64,000 bases of DNA from Thermodesulfovibrionales bacterium (GTDB lineage Bacteria; Nitrospirota; Thermodesulfovibrionia; Thermodesulfovibrionales; Dissulfurispiraceae): assembly GCA_020062545.1 (NCBI GenBank), contig JAGUWD010000007.1, forward strand, positions 248,001-312,000. The letters run 5' to 3'. Positions 1 through 7,903 of this stretch are shown here, one piece after another (within the stretch, counting starts at the first letter, position 1; each line of letters starts with the position of its first letter). Both the position numbers and the translations under genes were made by a program. A model generated the notes under the pieces. That model was not told the DNA's origin. It did not search any database and was given only the letters and a program-made list of their open reading frames with translations.

Positions 1-78
1 CAGCAGCGCATGGGTGTATTGCTGCGCTTTCGGCGGAGAAGTATATCTTCCACAGGAAGAGGAGAAGGTACGACTGGC

Positions 79-468
79 ATGGATAATGAATTAAAGGCAA
101 TGGTTCTGGATTACATGGAGAAAGGATTTCTCGAGAATATCATTGATATGTTTAAGCATGATGAAGGCCTTTTCCCAATGATAATCGATATGATAAAGGA
201 CGAAAGAGTGCGTGTGAGGCTTGGGGCTACTGCGCTTGTTGAGGAACTGATAAAGTATAAGCCAGAGCCGCTCATAAGGATGATTCCAGATATTGCGGAA
301 CTCCTGAAGGACGAAAATCCCACTATTAGAGGGGATGGAGCAAATCTTCTTGACATTATAAAACATCAGGATGCACTTCCTTTCCTTTTGAGTGCTGAAA
401 ACGATGCTGATGCAAATGTGAGAGAAATCGTCAAAGACGCAATTCAGAATATCCAGCCGCTGCCTTAA
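79..468 (+). CDS. small HEAT-repeat-like protein
   Basis: A 129-residue soluble protein whose helices form two or three HEAT/armadillo-like units: the stretches around MIKDERVRVRLGATALVEEL and LLKDENPTIRGDGANLLDII show the D-x-x-x-V/I-R-x-x-A/G-A spacing of the family. Such proteins are scaffolds for protein-protein contacts; no catalytic residues are visible. I start it at the ATG at 79, which has GGAGAAGG 10 bases upstream; an earlier ATG at 10 lacks a ribosome site and adds a low-complexity Arg/Ser stretch. It is followed by a strong terminator at 551. Partner unknown; the gene may be the last of an operon lying upstream of the window. Confidence 0.75.
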   Translation: MDNELKAMVLDYMEKGFLENIIDMFKHDEGLFPMIIDMIKDERVRVRLGATALVEELIKYKPEPLIRMIPDIAELLKDENPTIRGDGANLLDIIKHQDALPFLLSAENDADANVREIVKDAIQNIQPLP

Positions 469-550
469 TCTTTGTATTTAATGGCAGGTTGATTTTTTGT
501 AGGCGAATGTGCCATTATAAATACGGAGTTTCAGAAGTTTTTGAACTGGT

Positions 551-586
551 AAGGCCACAAAGACTTTTAGCTTTGTGGCCTTTTTT
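551..586 (+). terminator. rho-independent terminator
   Basis: A perfect 12-bp stem (551-562 with 571-582, AAGGCCACAAAG) closes an 8-nt loop and runs into a T tract. It ends transcription of the HEAT-like gene and insulates the cold shock gene. Confidence 0.9.
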
Positions 587-638
587 ATTAAGGTAACAGT
601 TTCTGGGGCTTTAGTTTGTAAGTAAGGAGGTAAAAGGA

Positions 639-839
639 ATGGTTAATGGAACAGTGAAGTGGTTCAATGAATCCAAGGGTTTTGGCTTTATAACAAGCGA
701 AGACGGCAGTGATGTCTTTGTCCACTATTCTTCCATCCAGAGCAATGGATTCAAGTCCCTTGCCGAGGGTGACTCAGTCAGCTTTGATACCGAAAAGGGA
801 CCGAAAGGCCCCAAGGCAATCAATGTAGTGAAGATGTAA
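639..839 (+). CDS. cspA: cold shock protein, CspA family
   Basis: A 66-residue single cold-shock domain that binds single-stranded RNA and DNA and melts mRNA secondary structure. RNP1 (KGFGFIT, residues 13-19) and RNP2 (VFVHYSS, 26-32) are both intact, as are the aromatic residues of the nucleic-acid face. Length is exactly typical for the family. A strong AAGGAGG lies just before the ATG. About 50 bases separate the preceding terminator from the start codon, so the leader is short compared with the long thermosensing leader of E. coli cspA. A GC-rich hairpin follows 10 bases after the stop. Confidence 0.97.
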   Translation: MVNGTVKWFNESKGFGFITSEDGSDVFVHYSSIQSNGFKSLAEGDSVSFDTEKGPKGPKAINVVKM

Positions 840-849
840 TTGACAATAT

Positions 850-876
850 CCCCCCTGCTACTGCACTGCAGGGGGG
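850..876 (+). terminator. GC-rich hairpin after cspA, probable (weak) terminator
   Basis: Nine-base perfect stem CCCCCCTGC (850-858) with GCAGGGGGG (868-876), 9-nt loop. The downstream tract is only ATTCTATCTT, so it may act as a leaky terminator or as a 3' stabiliser of the cspA message with readthrough into the next gene. Confidence 0.6.
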
Positions 877-896
877 ATTCTATCTTAGAGGAGATA

Positions 897-1277
897 ATGA
901 CTAATAGAAATAATTATGCTGCAAAGATGGCATTAAAAAAGCAGAGCAGGTCTGCTGCCGGTCTTGTTTCAGAACGGTTTCCTCATGTTTCAGGCATTGT
1001 AATCCATATGACCTATTATCAGAAAGGACCAAATCCTGTTCTTATGCTGCGTACCGTAAATATCTTCCCTGCCTCTTATGCCTATTTTAAGATGGATTGT
1101 GTGATAAAAGGATGTGATGGGGGCGGTTTTGACCTGACATCTGTAGTTGACGACATGGTTAAAACCCATAAGAGGGTGAGAAAGGGGGCTCTTGTTTGTT
1201 GTGGAAAGACCGATACTCATGCTCCTGACCATGCAAGTATCGAGTATGACATAGCGATAAAGTATAACAAAGCTTAG
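897..1277 (+). CDS. conserved hypothetical protein
   Basis: A 126-residue soluble protein I do not recognise by name. The ATG at 897 is chosen because AGAGGAG precedes it by a good distance; the longer reading from 840 starts inside the cspA terminator hairpin. It has a basic N-terminus, an FPHVSGIVIHMTYYQ segment and a C-terminal part with a Cys pair (ALVCCGKTD) followed by acidic and hydrophobic beta-like segments. The Cys-Cys and nearby His residues could bind a metal, but that is a guess. It sits between cspA and a tiny Lys/Glu-rich gene, all on the same strand. Confidence 0.7.
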   Translation: MTNRNNYAAKMALKKQSRSAAGLVSERFPHVSGIVIHMTYYQKGPNPVLMLRTVNIFPASYAYFKMDCVIKGCDGGGFDLTSVVDDMVKTHKRVRKGALVCCGKTDTHAPDHASIEYDIAIKYNKA

Positions 1278-1314
1278 ACAGGCATAAAGACGAATTTCAT
1301 TGAGAGGAGGACCC

Positions 1315-1464
1315 TTGGCAAGAGCCGGAGCATATAAGAGCGAGAAGAGAAAAAAAGAATTATTGAGGCAGAAGAAACAGGAGGAAAAGAGACAGCGGCG
1401 ATTAAAAAAGGACTCGACAATAGACGAAAAAAATGAACAGAAGACCATCGAAGAAAAAGAGTAA
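1315..1464 (+). CDS. tiny Lys/Arg/Glu-rich protein, TTG start
   Basis: A 49-residue open frame beginning at TTG with GAGAGGAGG five bases upstream. The product is almost entirely charged: an N-terminal ARAGAYKSEKRKKELLRQ segment, then alternating basic and acidic residues predicted to form one long helix. Small proteins with this AYKSEKRKKEL-type opening are, as I recall, found in deltaproteobacteria and relatives near cold-shock genes, but I know of no function; RNA or ribosome binding is a reasonable guess from composition. Coding is supported by the ribosome site and by the lack of any competing gene, though a homology search would decide. Confidence 0.65.
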   Translation: MARAGAYKSEKRKKELLRQKKQEEKRQRRLKKDSTIDEKNEQKTIEEKE

Positions 1465-1494
1465 CAGCCATGCCCCTGAGTAACACTCCTTAAT

Positions 1495-2391
1495 TTAAAT
1501 CCTTGCCTTTGCCGATTTCACGGTATTCTCAAGAAGCATTGCGATAGTTACAGGTCCTACACCGCCTGGCACAGGCGTAATCAGGGACGCCTTTTTTGAT
1601 ACGCTATCGAAATCTATATCACCAACCACACGGCTGTTTTCGAGGACATTTATTCCTATATCAACAACAACGACACCGTCTTTCACCATGTCACCAGTGA
1701 TGAGATTCGGCATTCCTGCAGCAACGCATAAAATATCTGCCTGCCGCGTCATCTCTGCAAGATTCTTTGTCTCCCTGTGGCAGACGGTGACAGTTGCCTC
1801 TTTTGTCAAAAGCATGAGGGACAGTGGTTTTCCCACCGCGAGGCTTTTTCCTATTACTACAGCATGTTTTCCTTTTATTTCCACATTATAATATTCAAGC
1901 AGTCTTATTACCCCAAACGGAGTGCACGGCAAGAAACCCAGATGTTGTGCTACTGCCGGATCGTACTGTTTTGAGTAAAGCTGGAGCGTTGATTCCTCAG
2001 CAGCAAACTTTCCTATTGGAATTGAGCCGAGGCCGTCAACATCCTTTTCAGGAAGTATTGAGTTTACGATTTTCCTGCTGTTTATCCTTCTCGGAAGGGG
2101 AAAGAACACGAGCAGCCCGTGAATGCGTTCATCGTTATTTATAGCATGTACAGTGTTTAATAGTTCGTTCATGCTGACCGATTCTGGAAACCTGTATTCG
2201 TAAGGTGTTATGTCTGTGCTTTTGCATGCCTTTAGGGTGGCAGAAAGATATTGCTTTGATGATAGGTTATCCCCTACGAGCATTAATGCGAGTCCTACGT
2301 CAATACCCATGCCGCCGAGCATCTCGACTTTCTGCTTTACATTGTTTTTTATCTCCTCTGCAAGCCTCTTTCCTTCCATTATCTTTGCCAT
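1495..2391 (-). CDS. folD: FolD-type methylenetetrahydrofolate dehydrogenase, catalytic residues altered
   Basis: A 298-residue FolD-family protein. FolD converts 5,10-methylene-THF to methenyl-THF with NADP and then to 10-formyl-THF. The fold signatures are clear: VGLALMLVGDN near residue 32, FLPCTPFGVIRLL, the nucleotide-binding VIGKSLAVGKPL and PGGVGPVTIAMLLENT at the end. However, the cyclohydrolase lysine (Lys56 in human, four residues after Tyr48 here) is Thr52 and the partner glutamine (Gln100 in human, LVQLP motif) is Phe96; Asp119 in KDVDG is kept. There is also an extra stretch around SKQYDPAVAQHLG before FLPCTP. The enzyme may therefore be a dehydrogenase only. It lies divergent from pyrE, 20 bp behind a HAD remnant. 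Confidence 0.92.
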   Translation of the reverse strand: MAKIMEGKRLAEEIKNNVKQKVEMLGGMGIDVGLALMLVGDNLSSKQYLSATLKACKSTDITPYEYRFPESVSMNELLNTVHAINNDERIHGLLVFFPLPRRINSRKIVNSILPEKDVDGLGSIPIGKFAAEESTLQLYSKQYDPAVAQHLGFLPCTPFGVIRLLEYYNVEIKGKHAVVIGKSLAVGKPLSLMLLTKEATVTVCHRETKNLAEMTRQADILCVAAGMPNLITGDMVKDGVVVVDIGINVLENSRVVGDIDFDSVSKKASLITPVPGGVGPVTIAMLLENTVKSAKARI

Positions 2392-2413
2392 GCTATACCC
2401 CTTTTATTGCCTT

Positions 2414-2527
2414 TTAAAAGGCATCTGTCAATGGAAAAACGCTCCTTGAAGCAATGTCCAAAGAGCGTGTTCCTGCACCGCCTGAATCAATGAACCTGCC
2501 GTCAATATCGAACAATATAAGCTTCAT
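2414..2527 (-). pseudogene. remnant of a HAD-family phosphatase N-terminus
   Basis: A 37-codon open frame starting MKLILFDIDGRFIDSGGAGT and ending at a TAA. The start matches the N-terminus of HAD hydrolases of the phosphoglycolate phosphatase type (MKLILFDIDGTLIDSGGAG...), but the Thr of the DxDGT motif is Arg and the frame ends after the first helix, so all of the cap and the rest of the core are missing. It precedes folD on the same strand with 20 bp between them. I read it as the leftover of a deleted gene; alternatively it is translated as a short leader upstream of folD. Confidence 0.6.
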
Positions 2528-2557
2528 GTGTTTACAATAATCGGTTTTCTTTCTGTA

Positions 2558-2586
2558 AGTCAACGGATATGCGAAGATGTTATAAT
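2558..2586 (+). promoter_or_regulatory. promoter of pyrE (consensus -10)
   Basis: TATAAT at 2581-2586 is a perfect -10 box 26 bases before the pyrE start. The -35 region 17 bases upstream (AGTCAA) is poor, so an activator or an alternative spacing may be used. Confidence 0.5.
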
Positions 2587-2612
2587 AGTGCCTGAATTCG
2601 ACAGGAGGTTTT

Positions 2613-3191
2613 ATGAGGGAAAGATTGATTCGGTTAATTTACGAAAGGGCTTTTAAATACAGCGAAGAACCAATATTTAAGCTGGTTTCAGGGAGAATGA
2701 GCAATTATTATTTCAACTGCAAGATGGTAACGCTTAATCCCGAGGGCATGTATCTCATAGGCAATATTATTTTTGATATGATAAAAGACATGAAAGTTAA
2801 AGGCATAGGAGGCCTCACCCTCGGTGCAGACCCCATAGCGGATGCAGTGGCGTATACATCTTATCTTAAGAAAAAACCAATCGAAGCCTTTGTAGTAAGA
2901 AAGAGTGCAAAGTCTCACGGGACAATGCAATGGATCGAAGGCGATGTAAAGGCAGGGGATAGAGTTGTTATTGTTGACGATGTTATTACAACAGGCAAAT
3001 CAACTATTGAGGCTATAACGAGGGCAAGGGAGGCAGGACTTCAGATAGTGAAGGTTATAGCCCTTGTTGACAGGCAGGAAGGCGGATATGAAAACATAAT
3101 GGAGCAATTGAAGGGTATCAAGGTTGACTATAGGCTTGTGGAAGCGGTTGTAACAAGGGATGATGTGATGGCATTGTATGAATCAAAATAA
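2613..3191 (+). CDS. pyrE: orotate phosphoribosyltransferase
   Basis: A 192-residue cytosolic enzyme that joins orotate and PRPP to give orotidine 5'-phosphate in pyrimidine synthesis. The PRPP-binding motif VVIVDDVITTGKS sits near residues 116-128, with the orotate-binding FKLVSGRMSNYYFNCK segment at 22-37 and the catalytic-loop lysines (RKSAKSHG). Length is normal. ACAGGAGG lies seven bases before ATG. It is transcribed alone, divergent from folD and convergent with mqnB. Confidence 0.96.
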   Translation: MRERLIRLIYERAFKYSEEPIFKLVSGRMSNYYFNCKMVTLNPEGMYLIGNIIFDMIKDMKVKGIGGLTLGADPIADAVAYTSYLKKKPIEAFVVRKSAKSHGTMQWIEGDVKAGDRVVIVDDVITTGKSTIEAITRAREAGLQIVKVIALVDRQEGGYENIMEQLKGIKVDYRLVEAVVTRDDVMALYESK

Positions 3192-3224
3192 GGTTTATTA
3201 AAGGCTGTCCAGGCTGCTCTAATA

Positions 3225-3905
3225 TCATGCACAGGCTTGTCCTATATGTTCTAACAAAAACCTTTGTGCATTCTCAGCGGCTTTTATAATGTCGGCTTTA
3301 TTGAGAGGTGCTGCTGTCCTGTCTTCGATAATATTGCTTATTCCCCTTATCTCTGCTGCTGGAATTCCTGAAAATGCACATATATGGGCGATTGCAGCGC
3401 CCTCCATATTTTCGCAAATTGCATTGAATCTTTTTTCTATCTCTTTCCCCTTTTCCAGGGTGCCTGTGCATGTTGAGACTGTAACAAATGTGCCTTTGTT
3501 TTTTTGTTCGATTAATTGTTCCGGTATGTACATAATGAATTCATTCTGAACATCTAATATTTCATTCAGCGTACGAAAGCCATCTTTTGATGACAGACCT
3601 TCATCTCCGTAAATCTCTTTTTCCGCAATTACTATATCTCCGATATGCAATCCCGATGAAGGATACGCTCCTCCAACACCAATGACATATACTAAGTTGG
3701 GCTTGAATCTCTCTATTAGGAGTGCTGCCCCGTGAGCGGCATTAGCCTTGCCTATACCGCATATACAAATAACTGCATGAATATTTTTACCTAACGAACC
3801 TTTATAGAAGTACTTTCCCTGTATAGAGATCTCTTCTTTTTCAGAAAGCTGTCTTATGACCAAATCAGCTTCTGATTTTGTTGGTGCAATAATTCCTGAG
3901 AGCAT
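3225..3905 (-). CDS. mqnB: futalosine hydrolase (nucleosidase family)
   Basis: A 226-residue purine-nucleoside-phosphorylase-fold hydrolase related to MTA/SAH nucleosidase. The VIGVGGAYPSSGLHIGDIVIA segment with EIYGDEG, and ENMEGAAIAHIC with RGISNIIEDR, match futalosine hydrolase, which removes the base from futalosine in the futalosine route to menaquinone. The active-site Glu (NMEGAA) and Asp are present. The ATG at 3905 overlaps the osmC stop (TGATG), implying translational coupling; a TTG one codon earlier is also possible. No other mqn gene is in the window. An MTA/SAH nucleosidase is the main alternative. Confidence 0.88.
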   Translation of the reverse strand: MLSGIIAPTKSEADLVIRQLSEKEEISIQGKYFYKGSLGKNIHAVICICGIGKANAAHGAALLIERFKPNLVYVIGVGGAYPSSGLHIGDIVIAEKEIYGDEGLSSKDGFRTLNEILDVQNEFIMYIPEQLIEQKNKGTFVTVSTCTGTLEKGKEIEKRFNAICENMEGAAIAHICAFSGIPAAEIRGISNIIEDRTAAPLNKADIIKAAENAQRFLLEHIGQACA

Positions 3906-4390
3906 CAATCGCTTATCTCTTTTGACGGCTCTCTTTCTTCGAGGATGTACTTTACCTTTACATCCATATCCTTCCTCAGGGAGTTATAGACAGAGCAGTA
4001 CTTTTCGTGGGAGAGCGATATTGCACGCTCAACCTTTCTGGAATCCAGGTTTTTCCCAGCTATATTTAATACCATCTCCACTGCCTTGAAATATTGTGGA
4101 GGGGTTGGATTTCTCTCTCCAATAATGTCCATCCTGAAATTTGCGATTTCCACCTTCATCTTTTGAAGGAACATCACTACATCGATTCCCATGCATCCTG
4201 CAAGGCTAAGGAGTAATGCATCTGTTGGTTTGCATCCCCACTGCACATGGGCATCGAACTCTATCTCATATCCCTCATTTGTTCTGCCCACAAATATAAG
4301 ATCTCTATCCCATGACAATGTGGCTTTTACAACCGGGCTGATCTTTTCTTTATATCCTTTCAGGGATTCTTCGAGTTTTTCCTCAGACAT
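3905..4390 (-). CDS. OsmC/Ohr-family peroxiredoxin-like protein
   Basis: A 161-residue OsmC-family protein that probably reduces organic hydroperoxides through two cysteines. Both expected cysteines are present, in SLAGCMGIDVV (about residue 66) and HEKYCSVYNSL (about 132), and the PTDALLLSLAGC helix is typical. Membership of the OsmC rather than the Ohr branch is suggested by VQWGCKPTDALL. It is the first gene of a two-gene unit with mqnB; TCCTCC (a GGAGGA site on its own strand) precedes its ATG. Confidence 0.9.
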   Translation of the reverse strand: MSEEKLEESLKGYKEKISPVVKATLSWDRDLIFVGRTNEGYEIEFDAHVQWGCKPTDALLLSLAGCMGIDVVMFLQKMKVEIANFRMDIIGERNPTPPQYFKAVEMVLNIAGKNLDSRKVERAISLSHEKYCSVYNSLRKDMDVKVKYILEEREPSKEISD

Positions 4391-4549
4391 TTAAAAATCC
4401 TCCTCCGATATGATTTTATGATGGATTTTATTTAAAACGGCAATATGTAGTCAAGGATGCACTTTAATTCCTTAATGTTCTATGATAAATTATCACATCT
4501 GCTTTTACGGAAAATAATAACATTACACATATATTGCGGAGGGGGAGAG

Positions 4550-4873
4550 ATGAAGATTTTGGCAGGCCGGATTTTGACTGTAGTGCTGATAATGTTTTTT
4601 CTTGTTGGTGCTGCTACGGCGGTTCCGATTGGAAGGGTTCTGGAATGGAAGACAGGTATAAGCACTGTCGTTTTCGACGGCGGGGTCCATGCTCAGAAAG
4701 GTTTTAAGTGCAGTGACTGCCATCCCGACCCGTTCATGATGAAAAAGGGATATGCAAAAATGAAGATGGTTGAGATTATTAAGGGAAAATACTGCGGCAA
4801 ATGCCATGACGGCGAAAAGGCATTTGCTTCAAATAAGGCAGAATTCTGTGCACGGTGCCATAAGAAGATGTAA
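4550..4873 (+). CDS. c7-type triheme cytochrome, exported
   Basis: A 107-residue periplasmic multiheme cytochrome. The ATG at 4550 follows GGAGGGGGAGAG; the open frame continues upstream but without a ribosome site. Residues 1-24 are a signal peptide (KILAGRILTVVLIMFFLVGAATA). Three CxxCH heme-attachment motifs follow (CSDCH, CGKCH, CARCH), with extra His residues as distal ligands, the layout of the cytochrome c7/nanowire three-heme domain. Such proteins shuttle electrons through the periplasm in metal- or sulfur-respiring bacteria. Next to nadB, whose reaction needs an electron acceptor in anaerobes, but a link is only a guess. Confidence 0.9.
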   Translation: MKILAGRILTVVLIMFFLVGAATAVPIGRVLEWKTGISTVVFDGGVHAQKGFKCSDCHPDPFMMKKGYAKMKMVEIIKGKYCGKCHDGEKAFASNKAEFCARCHKKM

Positions 4874-4898
4874 TTAAAAGGAACAGGCAGGCGATAAA

Positions 4899-6476
4899 AT
4901 GCAAACCATTGATACAGATTTCCTTGTCATCGGCAGCGGCGTTGCAGGGCTTAGGGCAGCTATAGAGCTTGCCCGGCACGGCAGGGTTACTGTTGTTACT
5001 AAAGACATCCCCACAGAAAGCAGCACAGAGTATGCACAGGGAGGGGTAGCAGTTGTACTGAGCGATGAAGACGAAGTAGGCATCCACTTCGAAGATACCA
5101 TAAAGGCAGGCGATGGCCTCTGCAAGGAAGAAGCAGTAAGGGTGCTCGTGGAAGAAGGTCCTGCAAGAATCCTTGAGCTTATAGAGTGGGGTGCGGAGTT
5201 TGACAAGGAAGGGACAAAGCTTTCCTTTACCATGGAGGCAGCACATTCGAGGCGCAGGATACTTCATGCCCACGGAGACTCTACAGGCAGGGAACTGGAA
5301 AGAGTGCTTATAAATAAGGTCAGAACATTCAAAAATATACAGAGACTTCAATTTTGCACGGCAATCGACCTTATTGTTGAAGATGAAAGATGTCTCGGGG
5401 CATATGCATTAAAAGACGGCGATATTATTGCTGTTCATGCGAAGGCAACATTGCTGGCAACAGGAGGCGCAGGGCAGGTGTTTTCGAGGACAACAAATCC
5501 TGCTGTTGCTACAGGAGACGGCATGGCTATTGCGTTCAGAGCAAGAGCTATTCTTGAAGATATGGAGTTTGTGCAGTTTCATCCCACCGTGCTTTTTGCG
5601 CCGGCTGCCCCGCAGTTTCTATTGAGCGAGGCAATGAGAGGGGAAGGAGCAATTCTGAGAAATATATTTAAAGAGCCGTTTATGAAGAACTACCATTCAG
5701 ATGCAGAGCTTGCGCCGAGGGATGTGGTCTCGAGGGCGATTATATCGGAGATGGTCAGGACAAACAGCAGCCATGTATATCTCGATCTCACGCACAAGGA
5801 TGCAGAATTCGTTAAGAAAAGATTTCCGAGGATTTATTCCACGTGCCTTCAGTACGACCTGAACATAACAAAGGATTTGATACCTGTTTCCCCGGCAGCC
5901 CATTACATGATGGGTGGTGTGAAAACAGACCTCGATGGTGCAACAAATATTGCGGGATTGTATGCAGCAGGAGAGGTCGCATGCACAGGCGTTCACGGCG
6001 CAAACAGGCTTGCAAGCAACAGCCTCCTTGAAGGGCTTGTGTATGGATACAGGGCAGGAGTTGCCGCTGCAGAGTTCAGAGTTCAGAGTTCGGAGTTAAG
6101 AGTAAAAAAAGATTTAAAAGTCCTAAACTCTAAACCCATGACTCTAAACTCTCATGGATTTGATCTGGAAGAGGTGAGAACATCGCTCAGGAGGCTAATG
6201 TGGGAAAAGGTCGGGATAATAAGGTGCGGCGTTTCTCTTAATGAGGCAATGGAGCGATTATCGGAGTGGAAGCATATACTCGAAATGGATTTCAATACGA
6301 GGCGCAGGCTTGAGTTAAAGAACATGCTAACAGTTGCATGTATGATTACAGAGGCGGCGCTGGAGAGAAAGGGGAGCGTCGGAGCGCACTACAGGTCTGA
6401 CTTTAAAGAAAGAGGAGAGAACTGGCAGAGGCATATAAGGGTTAGAAAAACAGAGAAAGGATTGAAGGTGTCGTAA
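4899..6476 (+). CDS. nadB: L-aspartate oxidase
   Basis: A 525-residue flavoenzyme oxidising aspartate to iminoaspartate, the first step of de novo NAD synthesis; in anaerobes fumarate replaces oxygen. FAD-binding GSGVAGLRAAIEL is at residues 12-24; the substrate-site motifs STEYAQGG, HAHGDSTGRELERVL, and the C-terminal flavin motif AAGEVACTGVHGANRLASNS are all intact. Between the flavin domain and the helical C-terminal domain (about residues 391-419) lies an in-frame insertion made of GAGTT-type word repeats (see repeat at 6071). Soluble, ends one base before pyk begins. Confidence 0.96.
   Translation: MQTIDTDFLVIGSGVAGLRAAIELARHGRVTVVTKDIPTESSTEYAQGGVAVVLSDEDEVGIHFEDTIKAGDGLCKEEAVRVLVEEGPARILELIEWGAEFDKEGTKLSFTMEAAHSRRRILHAHGDSTGRELERVLINKVRTFKNIQRLQFCTAIDLIVEDERCLGAYALKDGDIIAVHAKATLLATGGAGQVFSRTTNPAVATGDGMAIAFRARAILEDMEFVQFHPTVLFAPAAPQFLLSEAMRGEGAILRNIFKEPFMKNYHSDAELAPRDVVSRAIISEMVRTNSSHVYLDLTHKDAEFVKKRFPRIYSTCLQYDLNITKDLIPVSPAAHYMMGGVKTDLDGATNIAGLYAAGEVACTGVHGANRLASNSLLEGLVYGYRAGVAAAEFRVQSSELRVKKDLKVLNSKPMTLNSHGFDLEEVRTSLRRLMWEKVGIIRCGVSLNEAMERLSEWKHILEMDFNTRRRLELKNMLTVACMITEAALERKGSVGAHYRSDFKERGENWQRHIRVRKTEKGLKVS
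6071..6155 (+). repeat. word-repeat palindromic element inside nadB
   Basis: Four degenerate copies of a GAGTTCA-type word (6071-6106) are followed after about 15 bases by AAACTCTAAAC-type copies of its complement (6122-6155), forming a long imperfect stem. It adds roughly 28 codons without breaking the frame. The same words occur at 25392 inside oppF and, as a single arm, at 11421 at the start of tyrA. Confidence 0.8.
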
Positions 6477-6477
6477 T

Positions 6478-7887
6478 ATGCGTAAAGCCAAGATAGTCTG
6501 CACGATCGGTCCTGCATCCAGTAGCAGAAAGGTAATCAGCGAATTAATTAAAAGCGGCATGGATGTTGCCCGATTGAACTTTTCCCACGGAGATTATGAA
6601 ACCCATCAAAAGGTTGCATCTCTTGTTCGTGAGGAATCATCAAAACAGAACAGAATAGTATCTATCCTTCAGGACCTGCAGGGCATAAAGATAAGGTTGG
6701 GCGATATCGAGGGCGGCAGTATAGTTTTGAAAACAGGAGATAAGATTTTTCTACGTTCTGGAAAGGAAATAAGCGATAAAAAGAATTTGTTCATTACTTA
6801 TCCAGCCTTATTAAAGGATGTAAAAGCCGGCGACAGGATACTCATAGATGACGGACTAATAAAGCTCGGCGTTACAGGTAGGGTAAAGGATGCCTTAACT
6901 GCAAAGGTTCTGGAGGGAGGGATTGTAAAATCTAAAAAGGGTGTCAACCTGCCGACTTCAAAGACAACACTGCCTGCCTTTACAGAAAAGGACAGGAGAG
7001 ACCTCGAATTCGGACTCAAAATGGGTGTTGATTATGTCGCCATATCATTTGTAAGAACGACAGAGGATATAAAACTTGTAATGGATTGGGCAAAAAGGAA
7101 GAGGGTAAAGCTGCCACCCATAATAGCCAAGATAGAAAAACCGGAGGCTCTGGATAATATCAACGAGATTATGGGCATGGTTGACGGGATCATGGTAGCG
7201 AGGGGTGACCTTGGCGTAGAAATGCCTACAGAAAAGGTTCCCGTGCTCCAGAAGATGCTCATAGACCTCGCAAACAAAAAGGGCAAGCTTGTCATAACAG
7301 CCACGCAGATGCTTGAATCTATGACGCAGCATACAAGGCCTACAAGGGCCGAGGCAACGGATGTTGCAAATGCTGTTCTGGATGGTACGGATGCGTTGAT
7401 GCTTTCTGCAGAAACAACGGTCGGTAAATATCCGGTTGAGTCTGTGAAGATGATGGACATGATAATACGGTATACAGAACAGAATGTGGGCTACCATTCA
7501 ATGTCTAAATACCAGATTGGAAATACCTTTGCAGAGGCTGTCGCAGATGGAGCATGTAAGGCAGCTCATGACATAGGTGCAAAGGCTATCGTGGTATTTA
7601 GCAATTCAGGATTTACTGCAATGCTTATATCTAAGCTAAGGCCGGATGTGCCTGTAATAGCCTTTACTCCGGACGAAACAGTTTTAAGAAGAATTCCGCT
7701 TTATTGGGGAATAGTAGCGAAATTGATAAGGCACAGCGATATGGAAATCCTCGATGCGAAGTTTATGTCAGAGATAGAAAAATCCCTGATAAAGGAGCAA
7801 TTGGTTAAAAAAGGCGACAACATTGTATTCGTCGCAAGCTCTCCATTCTTGGGCAAACCGAATATCATAAGGCTCCACAGGCTTTAA
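6478..7887 (+). CDS. pyk: pyruvate kinase
   Basis: A 469-residue glycolytic enzyme making pyruvate and ATP from phosphoenolpyruvate and ADP. The N-terminal TIGPASSS and RLNFSHGDYETH motifs, the catalytic MVARGDLGVEMP (about residues 236-247, with IAKIEKPEALDNI before it) and the K+/nucleotide-site ATQMLESMTQHTRPTRAEATDVANA are intact. The C-terminal allosteric domain is present but without a long extension. It starts two bases after the nadB stop (TAATATG), so the two are cotranscribed. Confidence 0.97.
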   Translation: MRKAKIVCTIGPASSSRKVISELIKSGMDVARLNFSHGDYETHQKVASLVREESSKQNRIVSILQDLQGIKIRLGDIEGGSIVLKTGDKIFLRSGKEISDKKNLFITYPALLKDVKAGDRILIDDGLIKLGVTGRVKDALTAKVLEGGIVKSKKGVNLPTSKTTLPAFTEKDRRDLEFGLKMGVDYVAISFVRTTEDIKLVMDWAKRKRVKLPPIIAKIEKPEALDNINEIMGMVDGIMVARGDLGVEMPTEKVPVLQKMLIDLANKKGKLVITATQMLESMTQHTRPTRAEATDVANAVLDGTDALMLSAETTVGKYPVESVKMMDMIIRYTEQNVGYHSMSKYQIGNTFAEAVADGACKAAHDIGAKAIVVFSNSGFTAMLISKLRPDVPVIAFTPDETVLRRIPLYWGIVAKLIRHSDMEILDAKFMSEIEKSLIKEQLVKKGDNIVFVASSPFLGKPNIIRLHRL

Positions 7888-7903
7888 CCTGAATTACGCA
7901 ATG

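Noticed and set aside
587-638. cold-sensing leader of cspA
   Set aside because: Only about 50 bases remain after the terminator, too short for the structured leader known from E. coli cspA.
990-1448. 152-codon minus-strand frame over the small genes after cspA
   Set aside because: Phe/Ser/Leu-rich product is the expected mirror of Lys/Glu-rich plus-strand genes that have good ribosome sites.
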